Assembly (NCBI GenBank): GCA_964630265.1
Contig: CAZVRW010000034.1
Coordinates: 1 to 32,427 of the forward strand
Reading direction: 5' to 3'
Source of the DNA: CAZBWP01 sp964630265
GTDB taxonomy: Bacteria; Pseudomonadota; Alphaproteobacteria; Rhodospirillales; Defluviicoccaceae
DNA: 32,427 bases
This document shows positions 23,026-30,977 of this stretch, piece by piece. A program made the translations under genes and the position numbers. The notes under the pieces were generated by a model. The model did no database searches, was not told the DNA's origin, and saw nothing but the letters and a program-made list of their open reading frames with translations. Numbering within the stretch: position 1 is the stretch's first letter; each line of letters begins with the position of its first letter.

Positions 23026-24030
23026 TCACAACAGGCCTGCTTCCTCGAAGAAACGGACCGCACCGTCATGCAGCGGCGCCGAGAGCCCCGCTTCCGCCAT
23101 GTCCTTGGACGCCAACTGCGTGAACAGGGGGGACGCTTCTCGCAGACGATCCAGCCCGGCAAAGAACGCCTTGGTGACCTCGTAGACCACATCCGGCGAC
23201 ACCTCCGCCGTTGTCACCAGCGTCGCGATCAGCCCCAGGCCCTCGACGTCACGATCATTGCCACGGTACAGGCCCCCGGGAACGATTGACTGCGCATACA
23301 ATGGATTGGTCTCGATCAATTGATCGACCGCTGGACCGGTCACTGGGATAAGCACCACGTCGCAGGTATTGGCGGCTTCCCGAACCAGCGGGCTCGGATG
23401 ACCGACGGTGACGGAGAGCGCGTCGAACTCACCGTCGCACAGAGCTTCTGCCAAATTGGGTGCCTCATACTCCGCGACCTCGATGACGGCGTCTTCGTCC
23501 CAGCCCTTGGCCGCCATGATCCGTTGCATCAGAATGCGCCCGCCGCTGCCCTCCGGCGGCAAGTTGACGCGCTGCCCCTTCAGGTCCTCGAAGACGACGA
23601 TTCCCCTGTCGGCGCGGGCAACCACGGTGACTTTCTCGACGAACAGGGCGAACATGGAGCGCAGGTCCTCGAACGGCCCCGCCTCCTCGAACGGTTCCTC
23701 CCCCGTCAACGCCTTCTTTTGCGTATCCGACTGCGCCAGGGCCATGGTGACCCGACCGGCCCGCAAGGCCTGGAGATTGCTGACGGAGCCCTCCCCGACC
23801 TCGACGGTGCAAGTGATGCCATGCGCCTCGGTGCCCTCGTTGACGAAATTGCAGATGGCGCCGGCAACGGGGTGATACACACCGCCCGGCCGGCCCCCGG
23901 CGATGCTGATGGCGACGGCATCGTCCGCCCGGGCGACGCGCTCGACGGTGACGACGGCAGCGACCAGCGCTGCCGCTGCCGCCAGGCCGGCAGCGGCCTT
24001 TCGAAATGCGTTCATGAGTTCTTTTCCCAT
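23026..24030 (-). CDS. TAXI-family (TRAP-associated) solute-binding protein
   Basis: A periplasmic binding protein of the TAXI group (334 residues). The signal sequence contains FRKAAAGLAAAAALVAAVV with probable cleavage near ARA|DD. The mature part begins with the TAXI hallmark ISIAGGRPGGVYHPVAGAIC, then GSVSNLQALRAGRVTMALAQ, a FEDLKGQRVNLPPEGSGG block and NPLYAQSIVPGGLYRGN. Such proteins normally deliver small organic acids or glutamate-like solutes to a fused 12-to-17-helix TRAP permease, but none is present here; the next gene is an MscS-type channel whose start is within about 20 bases of this stop. ATG 24030 is used; ATG 24015 (MNAFRKAA) is equally possible. A 128-base spacer containing a hairpin separates it from the VOC gene. 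Confidence 0.9.
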   Translation of the reverse strand: MGKELMNAFRKAAAGLAAAAALVAAVVTVERVARADDAVAISIAGGRPGGVYHPVAGAICNFVNEGTEAHGITCTVEVGEGSVSNLQALRAGRVTMALAQSDTQKKALTGEEPFEEAGPFEDLRSMFALFVEKVTVVARADRGIVVFEDLKGQRVNLPPEGSGGRILMQRIMAAKGWDEDAVIEVAEYEAPNLAEALCDGEFDALSVTVGHPSPLVREAANTCDVVLIPVTGPAVDQLIETNPLYAQSIVPGGLYRGNDRDVEGLGLIATLVTTAEVSPDVVYEVTKAFFAGLDRLREASPLFTQLASKDMAEAGLSAPLHDGAVRFFEEAGLL

Positions 24031-24140
24031 CCAGGTTCGCGTTGTGACATCCTCCCCTGCCGCGGTTCAACCTGTGCGGAACGGGCCTGTCAGTCAACCC
24101 GCGAAGGTTCCAACCGCAGGTGTCAGCGGGCGATCGGGCC

Positions 24141-24158
24141 CCCGCCGAAGCCGGCGGG
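24141..24158 (-). terminator. Perfect 7-bp GC hairpin directly after the VOC gene
   Basis: CCCGCCG and CGGCGGG (24141-24147, 24152-24158) pair around a 4-base loop, abutting the stop codon of the leftward VOC gene. There is no T-run after it on the transcribed strand. It may be a terminator separating the VOC gene from the TAXI/MscS pair. Confidence 0.45.
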
Positions 24159-24953
24159 TCAGTCGGCCGCGCCGTCGAGGGCGATGATCGCGAACACCGC
24201 GCCCAAGGGATCGTGAACGACGGCGTAGCGGCCGACGTCGGGGATACTGGTGGGTTGCCGGACGACGCCGCCGCCGAGATCCGCCACCCGCGCCGCCGTC
24301 GCGTCACAGTCGGCGACGGCGAAGTAAACCAGCCAGTGGGGCGGCACCTCCCCCATCTCCGAAGTGATCGGCAGCAAGCCGCCGACGCTGCCGCCGGCGG
24401 CCAGAAACTCATAGTAGGCACCGTCCGGCCCGGAGGCGTCCCGCAGCCGCCATTCGAACAGCGCGCCATAGAAGCGGCCTGCCGCCTCGGCGTCGGGGGT
24501 CCTCAGCTCGTTCCAGCAGACCGTCCCCGGCACCCCGCCGGCCTTGGCGTAGCCGGGGTACGCGCCGTCCCGCTGCCAGAGGCTCAAGGCCGCGCCCGCG
24601 GGATCGCGGATCACCGCCATGCGCCCGGTCTCGGGAATGTCGAACGGCGGGAACAGCACCGCGCCGCCCAGCCCGGCGGCCTCCGCCACCGTCGTGTCCA
24701 CCTTGTCGACTGCCACATAGACAGACCAGTACGGCGGCAGCCCCGCCGCCTGCGTCTCCGGCGGCACCGGGCCGAGCCCGCAGACATCACCGCCCGCCTG
24801 CCGAAAAATCGTATAGGGCGGCGCGTCCGCCATCTCGAAATCCTCGGCGGTCCAGCCGAACAGGTCCGCATAGAATGCCTTGGCCGCCGCCGTATCGGTG
24901 GTCGCCACGTCGGCCCAGCAGAATGAGCCCGGCGGATAGCGGTCCGTGATCAT
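24159..24953 (-). CDS. Two-domain VOC family protein (glyoxalase/bleomycin-resistance fold)
   Basis: A 264-residue protein made of two vicinal-oxygen-chelate domains. Domain 1 (about 1-128) begins PPGSFCWADVATTDTAAAKAFY and ends IRDPAGAALSLWQ; domain 2 (about 135-260) repeats the pattern with GTVCWNELRTPDAEAAGRFY and VHDPLGAVFAII. This tandem arrangement is typical of the group including mycobacterial CFP30B; enzymatic activity is unknown, and several usual metal ligands (His/Glu) are not clearly placed, so it may not be an enzyme. ATG 24953 has GGGAGGA at ideal spacing. It is divergent from the gene at 25091. Confidence 0.88.
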   Translation of the reverse strand: MITDRYPPGSFCWADVATTDTAAAKAFYADLFGWTAEDFEMADAPPYTIFRQAGGDVCGLGPVPPETQAAGLPPYWSVYVAVDKVDTTVAEAAGLGGAVLFPPFDIPETGRMAVIRDPAGAALSLWQRDGAYPGYAKAGGVPGTVCWNELRTPDAEAAGRFYGALFEWRLRDASGPDGAYYEFLAAGGSVGGLLPITSEMGEVPPHWLVYFAVADCDATAARVADLGGGVVRQPTSIPDVGRYAVVHDPLGAVFAIIALDGAAD

Positions 24954-25090
24954 CGTTTTCCTCCCGGTGATCGGCCCCGTTGCCGCGAGGATCGCAGGTC
25001 GACGGCGGCCGGACAAGGGGGCACGCCCCTCGGCCTTGCGTCGGGCCCAGGTTCCGGGCAGAGAAGCGTTGTCCAATCGCCGAGGCGCAC

Positions 25091-25558
25091 ATGTCCGAAC
25101 CCGATCACCATTCCGGCGCCGTCGCCCTGCCACCGCTGTTTTTCATTGTCGCCTTCGCGGCGGGGCTGGCGCTCGAGAACATCTGGCCGTTGCCGGTGCT
25201 GCCGCCGGAGGTGCGGATGGTGTTGGCGTCCCTGTTCGCCCTGCTCGGCATCGCCCTGGCGATCGCCACCGTCGCCCGCTTCATCCGCCACCGCACCAGC
25301 CTGCACGTGCACCGCCCGACCACGGCGCTGATCACCGACGGGCCGTTCCGCATCAGCCGCAATCCGGCGTATCTGGCGCTCACCCTGCTTTACGCGGCGG
25401 GCGCGGTCGCCCTCGACAGCCTCTGGATCATGCTGGCCCTGCTGCCAGCGCTGGCCGGGCTGCACTGGGGCGTCATCGTCCGCGAGGAGCGCTATCTGGA
25501 GGGGCTGTTCGGCGAGGTCTACCGGGAATATCGCGCCCGCGTCCGCCGCTGGCTGTGA
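25091..25558 (+). CDS. Isoprenylcysteine carboxyl methyltransferase-like membrane protein
   Basis: A 155-residue integral membrane protein of the ICMT/PEMT-like methyltransferase family. It has three to four hydrophobic segments and the C-terminal SAM-binding signature: TDGPFRISRNPAYLALTLLY, then VREERYLEGLFGEVYREYRA, i.e. the GP-[YF]-xx-xRNPxY and E-E-x-x-L-x-x-x-[FY]-G-x-x-Y elements. Bacterial members methylate lipids or small hydrophobic acceptors; protein prenylation is not expected, so substrate is unknown. ATG 25091 has only a short GAGG five bases ahead. It is convergent with the alarmone hydrolase gene, 10 bases away. Confidence 0.87.
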   Translation: MSEPDHHSGAVALPPLFFIVAFAAGLALENIWPLPVLPPEVRMVLASLFALLGIALAIATVARFIRHRTSLHVHRPTTALITDGPFRISRNPAYLALTLLYAAGAVALDSLWIMLALLPALAGLHWGVIVREERYLEGLFGEVYREYRARVRRWL

Positions 25559-25568
25559 CGCCGCGGCG

Positions 25569-26129
25569 TCAGTCCGCTGCTGCCGCGATGGCCGTACGGG
25601 CGCGGGCGAGCGACGCGTCGAACGCCGCTTCCAATGTGGGATCGACGCCGCGGCACCCCGCAACGACCTCTGCCGCCCAATCCACGTAGGCGCGGCGGCG
25701 CGCCGCCGGCCAGGTTGCCGGCGGGCTCGTGGCCAAGCTGTCCAGGTTGCTGATCTTGTCGGCGATCTTCAGGCGCTTGGCGCGCGCGGACTTGTCCGGC
25801 GCCGTTTCGATCTGCAAACGCTTGCGCGTCGCTTTCGGCAGGCGCTTGTCGTCGGTGACCTCGACCACCAAGGCTGCCACGTCGGCGCCGAAAGCGGCGG
25901 CGATCTCCGCCGCCGTGGTCTCGGTGTCCTCGATGGTGTCGTGCAGCAGGCCGGCGATCACCAGGTCCGGATCGCCGCCGCCCGTTGCCTCGGCGAGCAG
26001 GCGGGCCACCTCGGCCAGGTGGTTCACATAGGGCTCTGCGCGCGCCCCCCGGCGCCGCTTGTCCACATGCTTCCGCGCCGCCAAGTCGAATGCCCGCGCC
26101 AGGCGAAGGACGGCGGCGTCCGTCGTCAT
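25569..26129 (-). CDS. MESH1-like small alarmone hydrolase (HD domain)
   Basis: A 186-residue HD-domain hydrolase resembling stand-alone (p)ppGpp hydrolases. The metal and catalytic positions fit the Rel/SpoT hydrolase pattern: His37 (PYVNHLAEVA), His63-Asp64 and Glu67-Asp68 (GLLHDTIEDTE), EVTDDKRLPKATRKRLQ, and Asp124 (KIADKISNL). No synthetase, TGS or ACT domain is present, as in MESH1 proteins, which remove the 3'-pyrophosphate of (p)ppGpp (and NADPH phosphate in animals). The ATG overlaps the stop of the patatin gene (ATGA, 26126-26129), so it is translationally coupled to it. Confidence 0.9.
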   Translation of the reverse strand: MTTDAAVLRLARAFDLAARKHVDKRRRGARAEPYVNHLAEVARLLAEATGGGDPDLVIAGLLHDTIEDTETTAAEIAAAFGADVAALVVEVTDDKRLPKATRKRLQIETAPDKSARAKRLKIADKISNLDSLATSPPATWPAARRRAYVDWAAEVVAGCRGVDPTLEAAFDASLARARTAIAAAAD

Positions 26130-27097
26130 CCCGGCGGCAGCAGCGTCGCCGCGTCGGCCGTCCCCTGCTCGAAGTAGCGCTTCTGCGCCGTCGCGTCCTT
26201 GAACGAGATGGTCATCGCCTCCAGGTTCTTCGGCCGCAGCACGTGCAGCGGCTTCCGCCGATAGGTGCGCCCCTCCAGCTCGATGGCGTCCTGGCCGATG
26301 ACCTCGAGCATGCGGTTGATGAGCTGTGCCTGGGTGAAGATCTTTTTGTTGGGCAGCGTCAACTGCATGTCGCTGACGAGCAGGTGCATGTCGATGCTGT
26401 TGAACGGCAGCGAAAACAGCTGCGAGCGGTACAGCTTTTCCAACTCCGCGTGGTAGTCGTAGTCGGTGAAATCGAAGGCGATGATTTCATCGACGTCCGG
26501 ATCGGCGAACAGCGACCGCATGGGCGTGTTATCGAGATAGCCGCCCTCGATGTAATAGTCCTCGTCGATGGTTATCGCCTTGAAGTATGGAATGGTGGTG
26601 ATGCCGGCGAGGAACGCATCCATGAACGTCGACAGCGACGCATCGTCGATCGTCTGCAGGATCTCGTTGACCGCGAAATAGCGGGAGTCCCGCGCCCGCA
26701 GGTTGGTGGCGACGATGTCCCAGCGCACCTTCGCCAGATTGCGGGCGAGCGACGCGCGCCGCTCGTCCTTGTCCAGCATCAGCGACTTGCGGCAGCTGTC
26801 CTTATCGACGGTGAACAGGTGCGAGCCGGTGGGGATCAACTGCGGGCGCAGGCCGATGAAGTTGGAGAACACCTGGAAGATATCGGAGACGCTGAGCCGC
26901 ATGGTGCGGGTCAGCACCGGCGGCAGGTCCTCCGTCGCGGCGTCCCAGATCAGCCAGTCGAGCACGATGTTGTTGCCCGAGCTGGTCGAGGTCACGTGGG
27001 TGATCGGCACACCCTGTTTGCTCAGCGATACCAGCACGCCGGCGGTATAGAAGCTGCGATAACCGCCGCCCGAGGCGACGACGCCGTATTTGGTCAT
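26126..27097 (-). CDS. Patatin-like phospholipase family protein with atypical active site
   Basis: A 323-residue patatin-fold protein, expected to hydrolyse acyl esters of lipids. The oxyanion loop is VASGGGYRSFYTAGVL at the N-terminus, the nucleophile elbow is STSSG with Ser39 the expected nucleophile (the first Gly of GxSxG is Ser), and the dyad region reads YYIEGGYLDNTPM, where the usual DG[GA] aspartate is Glu184. The rest (AGITTIPYFKAI, IAFDFTDYDYHAEL) is patatin-like. There is no signal peptide. ATG 27097 has AAGGGGGAG upstream, a very strong site. It overlaps the MESH1-like gene by four bases. Activity is uncertain because of the Asp-to-Glu change. Confidence 0.85.
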   Translation of the reverse strand: MTKYGVVASGGGYRSFYTAGVLVSLSKQGVPITHVTSTSSGNNIVLDWLIWDAATEDLPPVLTRTMRLSVSDIFQVFSNFIGLRPQLIPTGSHLFTVDKDSCRKSLMLDKDERRASLARNLAKVRWDIVATNLRARDSRYFAVNEILQTIDDASLSTFMDAFLAGITTIPYFKAITIDEDYYIEGGYLDNTPMRSLFADPDVDEIIAFDFTDYDYHAELEKLYRSQLFSLPFNSIDMHLLVSDMQLTLPNKKIFTQAQLINRMLEVIGQDAIELEGRTYRRKPLHVLRPKNLEAMTISFKDATAQKRYFEQGTADAATLLPPG

Positions 27098-27182
27098 GAC
27101 ACTCCCCCTTGCCCGGTCCACGTGCGAGTTTGGCACGGCCGGATCGGCTGGCGCAAGGCGCTGGCCGGCGCGGCGCCGCCGC

Positions 27183-28103
27183 TCATCCCGCTCCGAGGAT
27201 CGCGCGATCGGCGACGATCGCCGCGAACAGCATCAATCCGGCGTCGCGGTTGGCGCGGAACGTGGCGAGGCACGTCCGGGGATCGTCGATGTCCACGGCG
27301 CTAATCTGCCAAGCGAAGTGTGAGGCCACCAACACCAGACCGACGGCGAAGGGCCAGCCCAGGCCGGCGAGCCAACCGGCGACGGCGATCAGGACGATGG
27401 TGCCGGAGTAGAACACCGTGAGCCATGGCTTGGTCTGCAGACCGAGGCGCAGCGCCGTCGACTTGACGCCGATAAGGGCGTCGTCCTCCTTGTCCTGGTG
27501 CGCATAGATGGTGTCGTAGCCGAGCGTCCACAGGATGCCGGCGCCATAAAGGGCGACCGCCGGCCAGCCGACGGTGCCCTGGACGGCGGTCCAGCCGAGC
27601 AGCGCGCCCCAGTTGAAGGTGAGGCCGAGGAACGCCTGCGGCCAGTAGGTCACCCGCTTCATGAACGGATAGGCGGCGATCAGCCCCAGGGACACCGCGC
27701 CCAGCGTCACGGTCACCAGGTTGAACTGCAGCAGCACCGCGAAGCCGATCAGCGACAGGCCGATCAGCCACGCCCAGGCCTGCATCAAGGTCACCTCGCC
27801 CGCCGGCAGCGGCCGGTTGGCGGTGCGCGCCACCAGGGCGTCGAAATCCCGATCGACGATATCGTTGAAGGTGCAGCCGGCGCCGCGCATCACCGTGGCA
27901 CCGACCGCGAACAGCAGCAGGAACCACGGGTCGGGCCACCCCTCGGACGCCATGGCGACGCTCCACCAGCACGGCATCAGCAACAGCCAGATGCCGATCG
28001 GCCGGTCGAACCGGGCGAGCCGCAGGTACGGACGCGCCGCCCGTGGCGCGAGACGATCGATCCATGTGTCGGCCAGCATGTCGCTGGCCGGAGTCGATGG
28101 CAT
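27183..28103 (-). CDS. ubiA: 4-hydroxybenzoate polyprenyltransferase UbiA
   Basis: Prenylates 4-hydroxybenzoate in ubiquinone biosynthesis, in the inner membrane. The 306-residue protein has the first Asp-rich motif in GAGCTFNDIVDRDFDALVAR (NDxxDxxxD) with the following TANRPLPAG, and the second in GYDTIYAHQDKEDDALIGVK, within eight or nine hydrophobic helices, starting RPYLRLARFDRPIGIWLLL. Both Mg-prenyl-pyrophosphate sites are intact. ATG 28103 has GGAAGGA about 11 bases upstream. It is divergent from rsmE, with 50 bases between start codons. Confidence 0.95.
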   Translation of the reverse strand: MPSTPASDMLADTWIDRLAPRAARPYLRLARFDRPIGIWLLLMPCWWSVAMASEGWPDPWFLLLFAVGATVMRGAGCTFNDIVDRDFDALVARTANRPLPAGEVTLMQAWAWLIGLSLIGFAVLLQFNLVTVTLGAVSLGLIAAYPFMKRVTYWPQAFLGLTFNWGALLGWTAVQGTVGWPAVALYGAGILWTLGYDTIYAHQDKEDDALIGVKSTALRLGLQTKPWLTVFYSGTIVLIAVAGWLAGLGWPFAVGLVLVASHFAWQISAVDIDDPRTCLATFRANRDAGLMLFAAIVADRAILGAG

Positions 28104-28153
28104 CAGGGATACGGTCCTTCCCGCAAAGCACCCAACTGCCCTAACGTTACACA

Positions 28154-28915
28154 ATGGGAACGACAAAGCCAAAGATCCGGTTGCATCTGGCCGCCGCCCT
28201 CGCCGCCGACACCCCCGTGGCCCTGACGCCGGCCCAGGCGCACTACGTTACCACGGTCATGCGGCTCGGCGACGGCGCGGCGCTTGTCGGCTTCAACGGC
28301 GACGACGGCGAATGGCTGTGCCGTCTCGGCGTCCGCGGCCGGCGGGAGGTTTTCGTCGTTTCGGAGCACCGCCTCCGGGCGCCGCGCCGCGAACCCGGGC
28401 CATGGCTCGTCTTCGCGCCGGTGAAGAAGGCGGCGATGGACGTCATCGTGGAAAAGGCCTGCGAGCTGGGAGCCGCGTGCCTGTGGCCGGTGCTCACCCG
28501 GCACACCATCACGCAGCGGATCAATCTCGACCGGCTGCGGGCGCAGGCGGTGGAGGCCGTGGAGCAGTGCGAACGGCTGACCGTCCCGGAGATCCGTCCG
28601 CCGGTGGCGCTGCCGGCGCTGGCCGCCGCCTGGCCGCAGGAGCGGCGGCTGCTCGTCCTTTCCGAGCACGGCGGCGCGCCATTCGCCGCGGCGGTGCGCG
28701 ACGCCACGGCCGACCCGCCGCCGGGAGTCTTGGTCGGGCCGGAGGGCGGCCTCGCCATCTCCGAGCTTGACGCGTTGACCGCTCTGCCGTTTGTTCTGCC
28801 GGTCGCGCTGGGACCCCGGCTGCTGCGCGCCGAAACCGCGGCCCTGGCGGCGTTGGCGTGCTGGCAGGCGCTGGCCGGAGATTGGACGGAACCGCCGCCG
28901 CCGCGCGGCCAATGA
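28154..28915 (+). CDS. rsmE: 16S rRNA (uracil(1498)-N(3))-methyltransferase RsmE
   Basis: Methylates N3 of U1498 in 16S rRNA; SPOUT-superfamily knot enzyme of 253 residues. A PUA-like N-terminal domain (about 1-75, with AHYVTTVMRLGDG) is followed by FAPVKKAAMDVIVEKACELG, the family block IEQ-like VEQCERLTVPEI, and the SAM-binding knot VLVGPEGGLAISELDAL with LGPRLLRAETAALAALA at the C-terminus. The divergent ubiA and downstream gshA are the usual alphaproteobacterial neighbours. It starts at ATG 28154. Confidence 0.94.
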   Translation: MGTTKPKIRLHLAAALAADTPVALTPAQAHYVTTVMRLGDGAALVGFNGDDGEWLCRLGVRGRREVFVVSEHRLRAPRREPGPWLVFAPVKKAAMDVIVEKACELGAACLWPVLTRHTITQRINLDRLRAQAVEAVEQCERLTVPEIRPPVALPALAAAWPQERRLLVLSEHGGAPFAAAVRDATADPPPGVLVGPEGGLAISELDALTALPFVLPVALGPRLLRAETAALAALACWQALAGDWTEPPPPRGQ

Positions 28916-28925
28916 GCAGGCACGC

Positions 28926-30293
28926 ATGTCATCACCGCAATCGGGGTCCGCGGCCCCCGTCAGCGACGTTCGGACGCTGATCGAATACCTGGAAGCCGGC
29001 TGCAAGCCGCCCGTTGACTGGCGCATCGGCACCGAGCACGAGAAGTTCGCCTACACGCTGGAGGACGGCCGGCCGCTGCCCTATGACGGTGCGCGCAGCA
29101 TCCGCGCCGTCCTCGAGGGCCTGACCCGCTTCGGCTGGACGCCGGTGACCGAGGACGGCCTGCTGATCGCGCTCCGTGACGAAGGCGGCTGCTCGATCAC
29201 CCTGGAGCCGGCGGGCCAACTGGAGTTGTCGGGAGCGCCCGTCGCCCACATCCATCAGACCTGCGGCGAAGTCTCCAAGCACCTGGAGCAATGCAAGGCG
29301 ATCGGCGCCGAACTCGGCATCGGCTTTCTCGGGCTCGGCTACAATCCCAAGTGGCGGCTCGAAGAGCTGCCGTGGATGCCGAAGGGCCGCTACGCCATCA
29401 TGCGGCGGTACATGCCGACGCGCGGCCGCTACGGCGTGGACATGATGCAGGCCACCTGCACCGTACAGGTCAACCTGGACTTCGACAGCGAAGCGACGAT
29501 GGTGCAGATGTTCCGCATCGGCCTGGCGCTGCAACCGGTGGCGACGGCGCTGTTCGCCAACTCGCCATTCCGGCATGGCCGGCCCAGCGGCTACCTCAGC
29601 TTCCGCGGCCATGTCTGGAGCGACGTGGATCCCGACCGGACCGGTCTCCTGCCCTGGGTGTTCGAGCCGGGCTTCGGCTTCGAGCGCTACGCCGATTGGG
29701 CGCTCGACGTGCCCATGTACTTCGTCTACCGCGAGGGCCGCTACATCGATGTCGCCGGCCAGTCGTTCCGCGATTTTCTCGGCGGACGGCTGGAGGGGTT
29801 GCCGGGCGAGCGGCCGACCCTCGGTGACTGGGCCGATCATCTGACGACACTGTTCCCGGAAGTGCGCCTGAAGCAGTATCTGGAGATGCGTGGCGCCGAC
29901 GGCGGGCCGTGGGGTCGGCTTTGCGCCCTGCCGGCGCTCTGGGTGGGGCTGCTCTATGACACCGAGGCGCGCGATGCCGCCTGGGACTTGGTGCGGGATT
30001 GGACCGTCGAGGAGCGGTCGCAGTTGCGGCGCACGGTGCCGCAACTGGCGCTCAAGGCGCCATTCCGCGCCGGCACCGTGGCGGATGTCGCGCTGCGCAT
30101 GCTGGAAATCGCCCGCGCGGGCTTGTGTCGGCGTGCGGTCGAGGACGGCGCCGGTTTGAACGAGGCGGTGTTCCTCAATCCGCTGTTCGTCATCGCCGAG
30201 TCGCGGTTCACGCCGGCGGAGGATCTGATCGCCGCCTACAGCGGCCGCTGGGACGGCTCCGTCGACCCGGTCTTCCGCGAATACGCCTATTGA
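28926..30293 (+). CDS. gshA: Glutamate-cysteine ligase, plant/alphaproteobacterial type
   Basis: First enzyme of glutathione synthesis, forming gamma-glutamylcysteine from glutamate, cysteine and ATP. The 455-residue length and motifs place it in the GCS2-type family shared by plants and alphaproteobacteria: WRIGTEHEKFAY, ITLEPAGQLELSGAP, GYNPKWRLEELPWMPKGRY, the YGVDMMQATCTVQVNLDF block and FANSPFRHGRPSGYLSFR. Ten bases separate it from the rsmE stop, so the two are likely co-transcribed. The start at 28926 has GAGCAGG upstream. A gshB gene is not in the window. Confidence 0.95.
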   Translation: MSSPQSGSAAPVSDVRTLIEYLEAGCKPPVDWRIGTEHEKFAYTLEDGRPLPYDGARSIRAVLEGLTRFGWTPVTEDGLLIALRDEGGCSITLEPAGQLELSGAPVAHIHQTCGEVSKHLEQCKAIGAELGIGFLGLGYNPKWRLEELPWMPKGRYAIMRRYMPTRGRYGVDMMQATCTVQVNLDFDSEATMVQMFRIGLALQPVATALFANSPFRHGRPSGYLSFRGHVWSDVDPDRTGLLPWVFEPGFGFERYADWALDVPMYFVYREGRYIDVAGQSFRDFLGGRLEGLPGERPTLGDWADHLTTLFPEVRLKQYLEMRGADGGPWGRLCALPALWVGLLYDTEARDAAWDLVRDWTVEERSQLRRTVPQLALKAPFRAGTVADVALRMLEIARAGLCRRAVEDGAGLNEAVFLNPLFVIAESRFTPAEDLIAAYSGRWDGSVDPVFREYAY

Positions 30294-30318
30294 GCCGCCG
30301 CGGCGCGCCGATGGTCCG

Positions 30319-30925
30319 TCAGCAGTTGACGCATGGCTCGATGTCGCCGCCGCTGGCGAGCCACTGCACGATGCCGCCGTCGACGTTGTAGACGCGGCTG
30401 TAGCCGGCTTGGCGGCTGAGGGCGTCCGAGACGATGCGCGTCCGGCTGCCGGTGCGGCAGATCAGTGCCACCTCGTCATCGGGCCGCACCAGGGCCTGGA
30501 ACTCGCTGGCGAACCGCGGATTGAAGCGGCCATCCGGCGTGAAGGCCATGATTTGCTTGCTGCCGGGGATCACCCCGGTCTCGCGCCATTCCTCGGGCGT
30601 GCGGATGTCGACCACCGTCACGCCGCGATCGACCAGCGCCTGCAGGGCGCTCGCATCGATGGTCTGGAAGGGGTGTGCGCTCTCGCTTTCGGCGTCTGCA
30701 ACGGCAAGCCCCGTGGCGACGATGACCGCGGCCAACACGGCAAAGAGGCGTGCCGGGAGGCGTGCCGGGAGGCGTGCNNNNNNNNNNNNNNNNNNNNNNN
30801 NNNNNNNNNNNNNNNNNNNNNNNNNNNNNNNNNNNNNNNNNNNNNNNNNNNNNNNNNNNNNNNNNNNNNNNNNNNNNGAGGCGTGCCGGGAGGCGTGCCG
30901 GGAGGCGTGCAAGGTTGCGTGCCAT
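30319..30925 (-). CDS. Exported rhodanese-like protein with N-terminal repeat, interrupted by assembly gap
   Basis: A single-domain rhodanese, probably periplasmic. From ATG 30925 the protein reads MARNLARLPARL..., passes through the gap in an Ala-Arg-Leu-Pro repeat, emerges as ARLPARLFAVLAAVIVATGL (signal-peptide core, cleavage near VADA|ES), and continues to a full rhodanese domain: VTVVDIRTPEEWRETGVIPG, active-site loop CRTGSRT with the catalytic Cys, and NVDGGIVQWLASGG. The end has PCVNC. Rhodaneses carry persulfide sulfur. The frames on the two sides of the 100 N do not match, but the true gap is not 100 bases, so this is not evidence of a pseudogene. AGGG lies 5-8 bases before the ATG. 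It follows the IalB-like gene by 52 bases. Confidence 0.83.
30745..30910. repeat. 12-bp coding tandem repeat spanning an assembly gap
   Basis: Unit GAGGCGTGCCGG (plus strand) is present almost three times on each side of the gap (30745-30777 and 30878-30910), copies being identical. On the coding strand it specifies Ala-Arg-Leu-Pro in the n-region of a signal peptide. The unit is a multiple of three, so copy changes keep the frame. Confidence 0.9.
30778..30877. other. Assembly gap, 100 N placeholder
   Basis: Exactly 100 N inside the 12-bp repeat. Uninterrupted repeats require a true gap of 3+12k bases, which 100 is not; the apparent frame change in the rhodanese gene is therefore produced by the placeholder length. 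Confidence 0.97.
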
Positions 30926-30977
30926 GCTGACCCTGATCCCGGTTTGCACTCCGGCGCAGTTGCGCGGGCGCCCCCCA

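Noticed and set aside
30319..30925. Rhodanese gene as a frameshifted pseudogene
   Set aside because: The mismatch in frame disappears for any gap of 3+12k bases, the only lengths that continue the flanking repeat.
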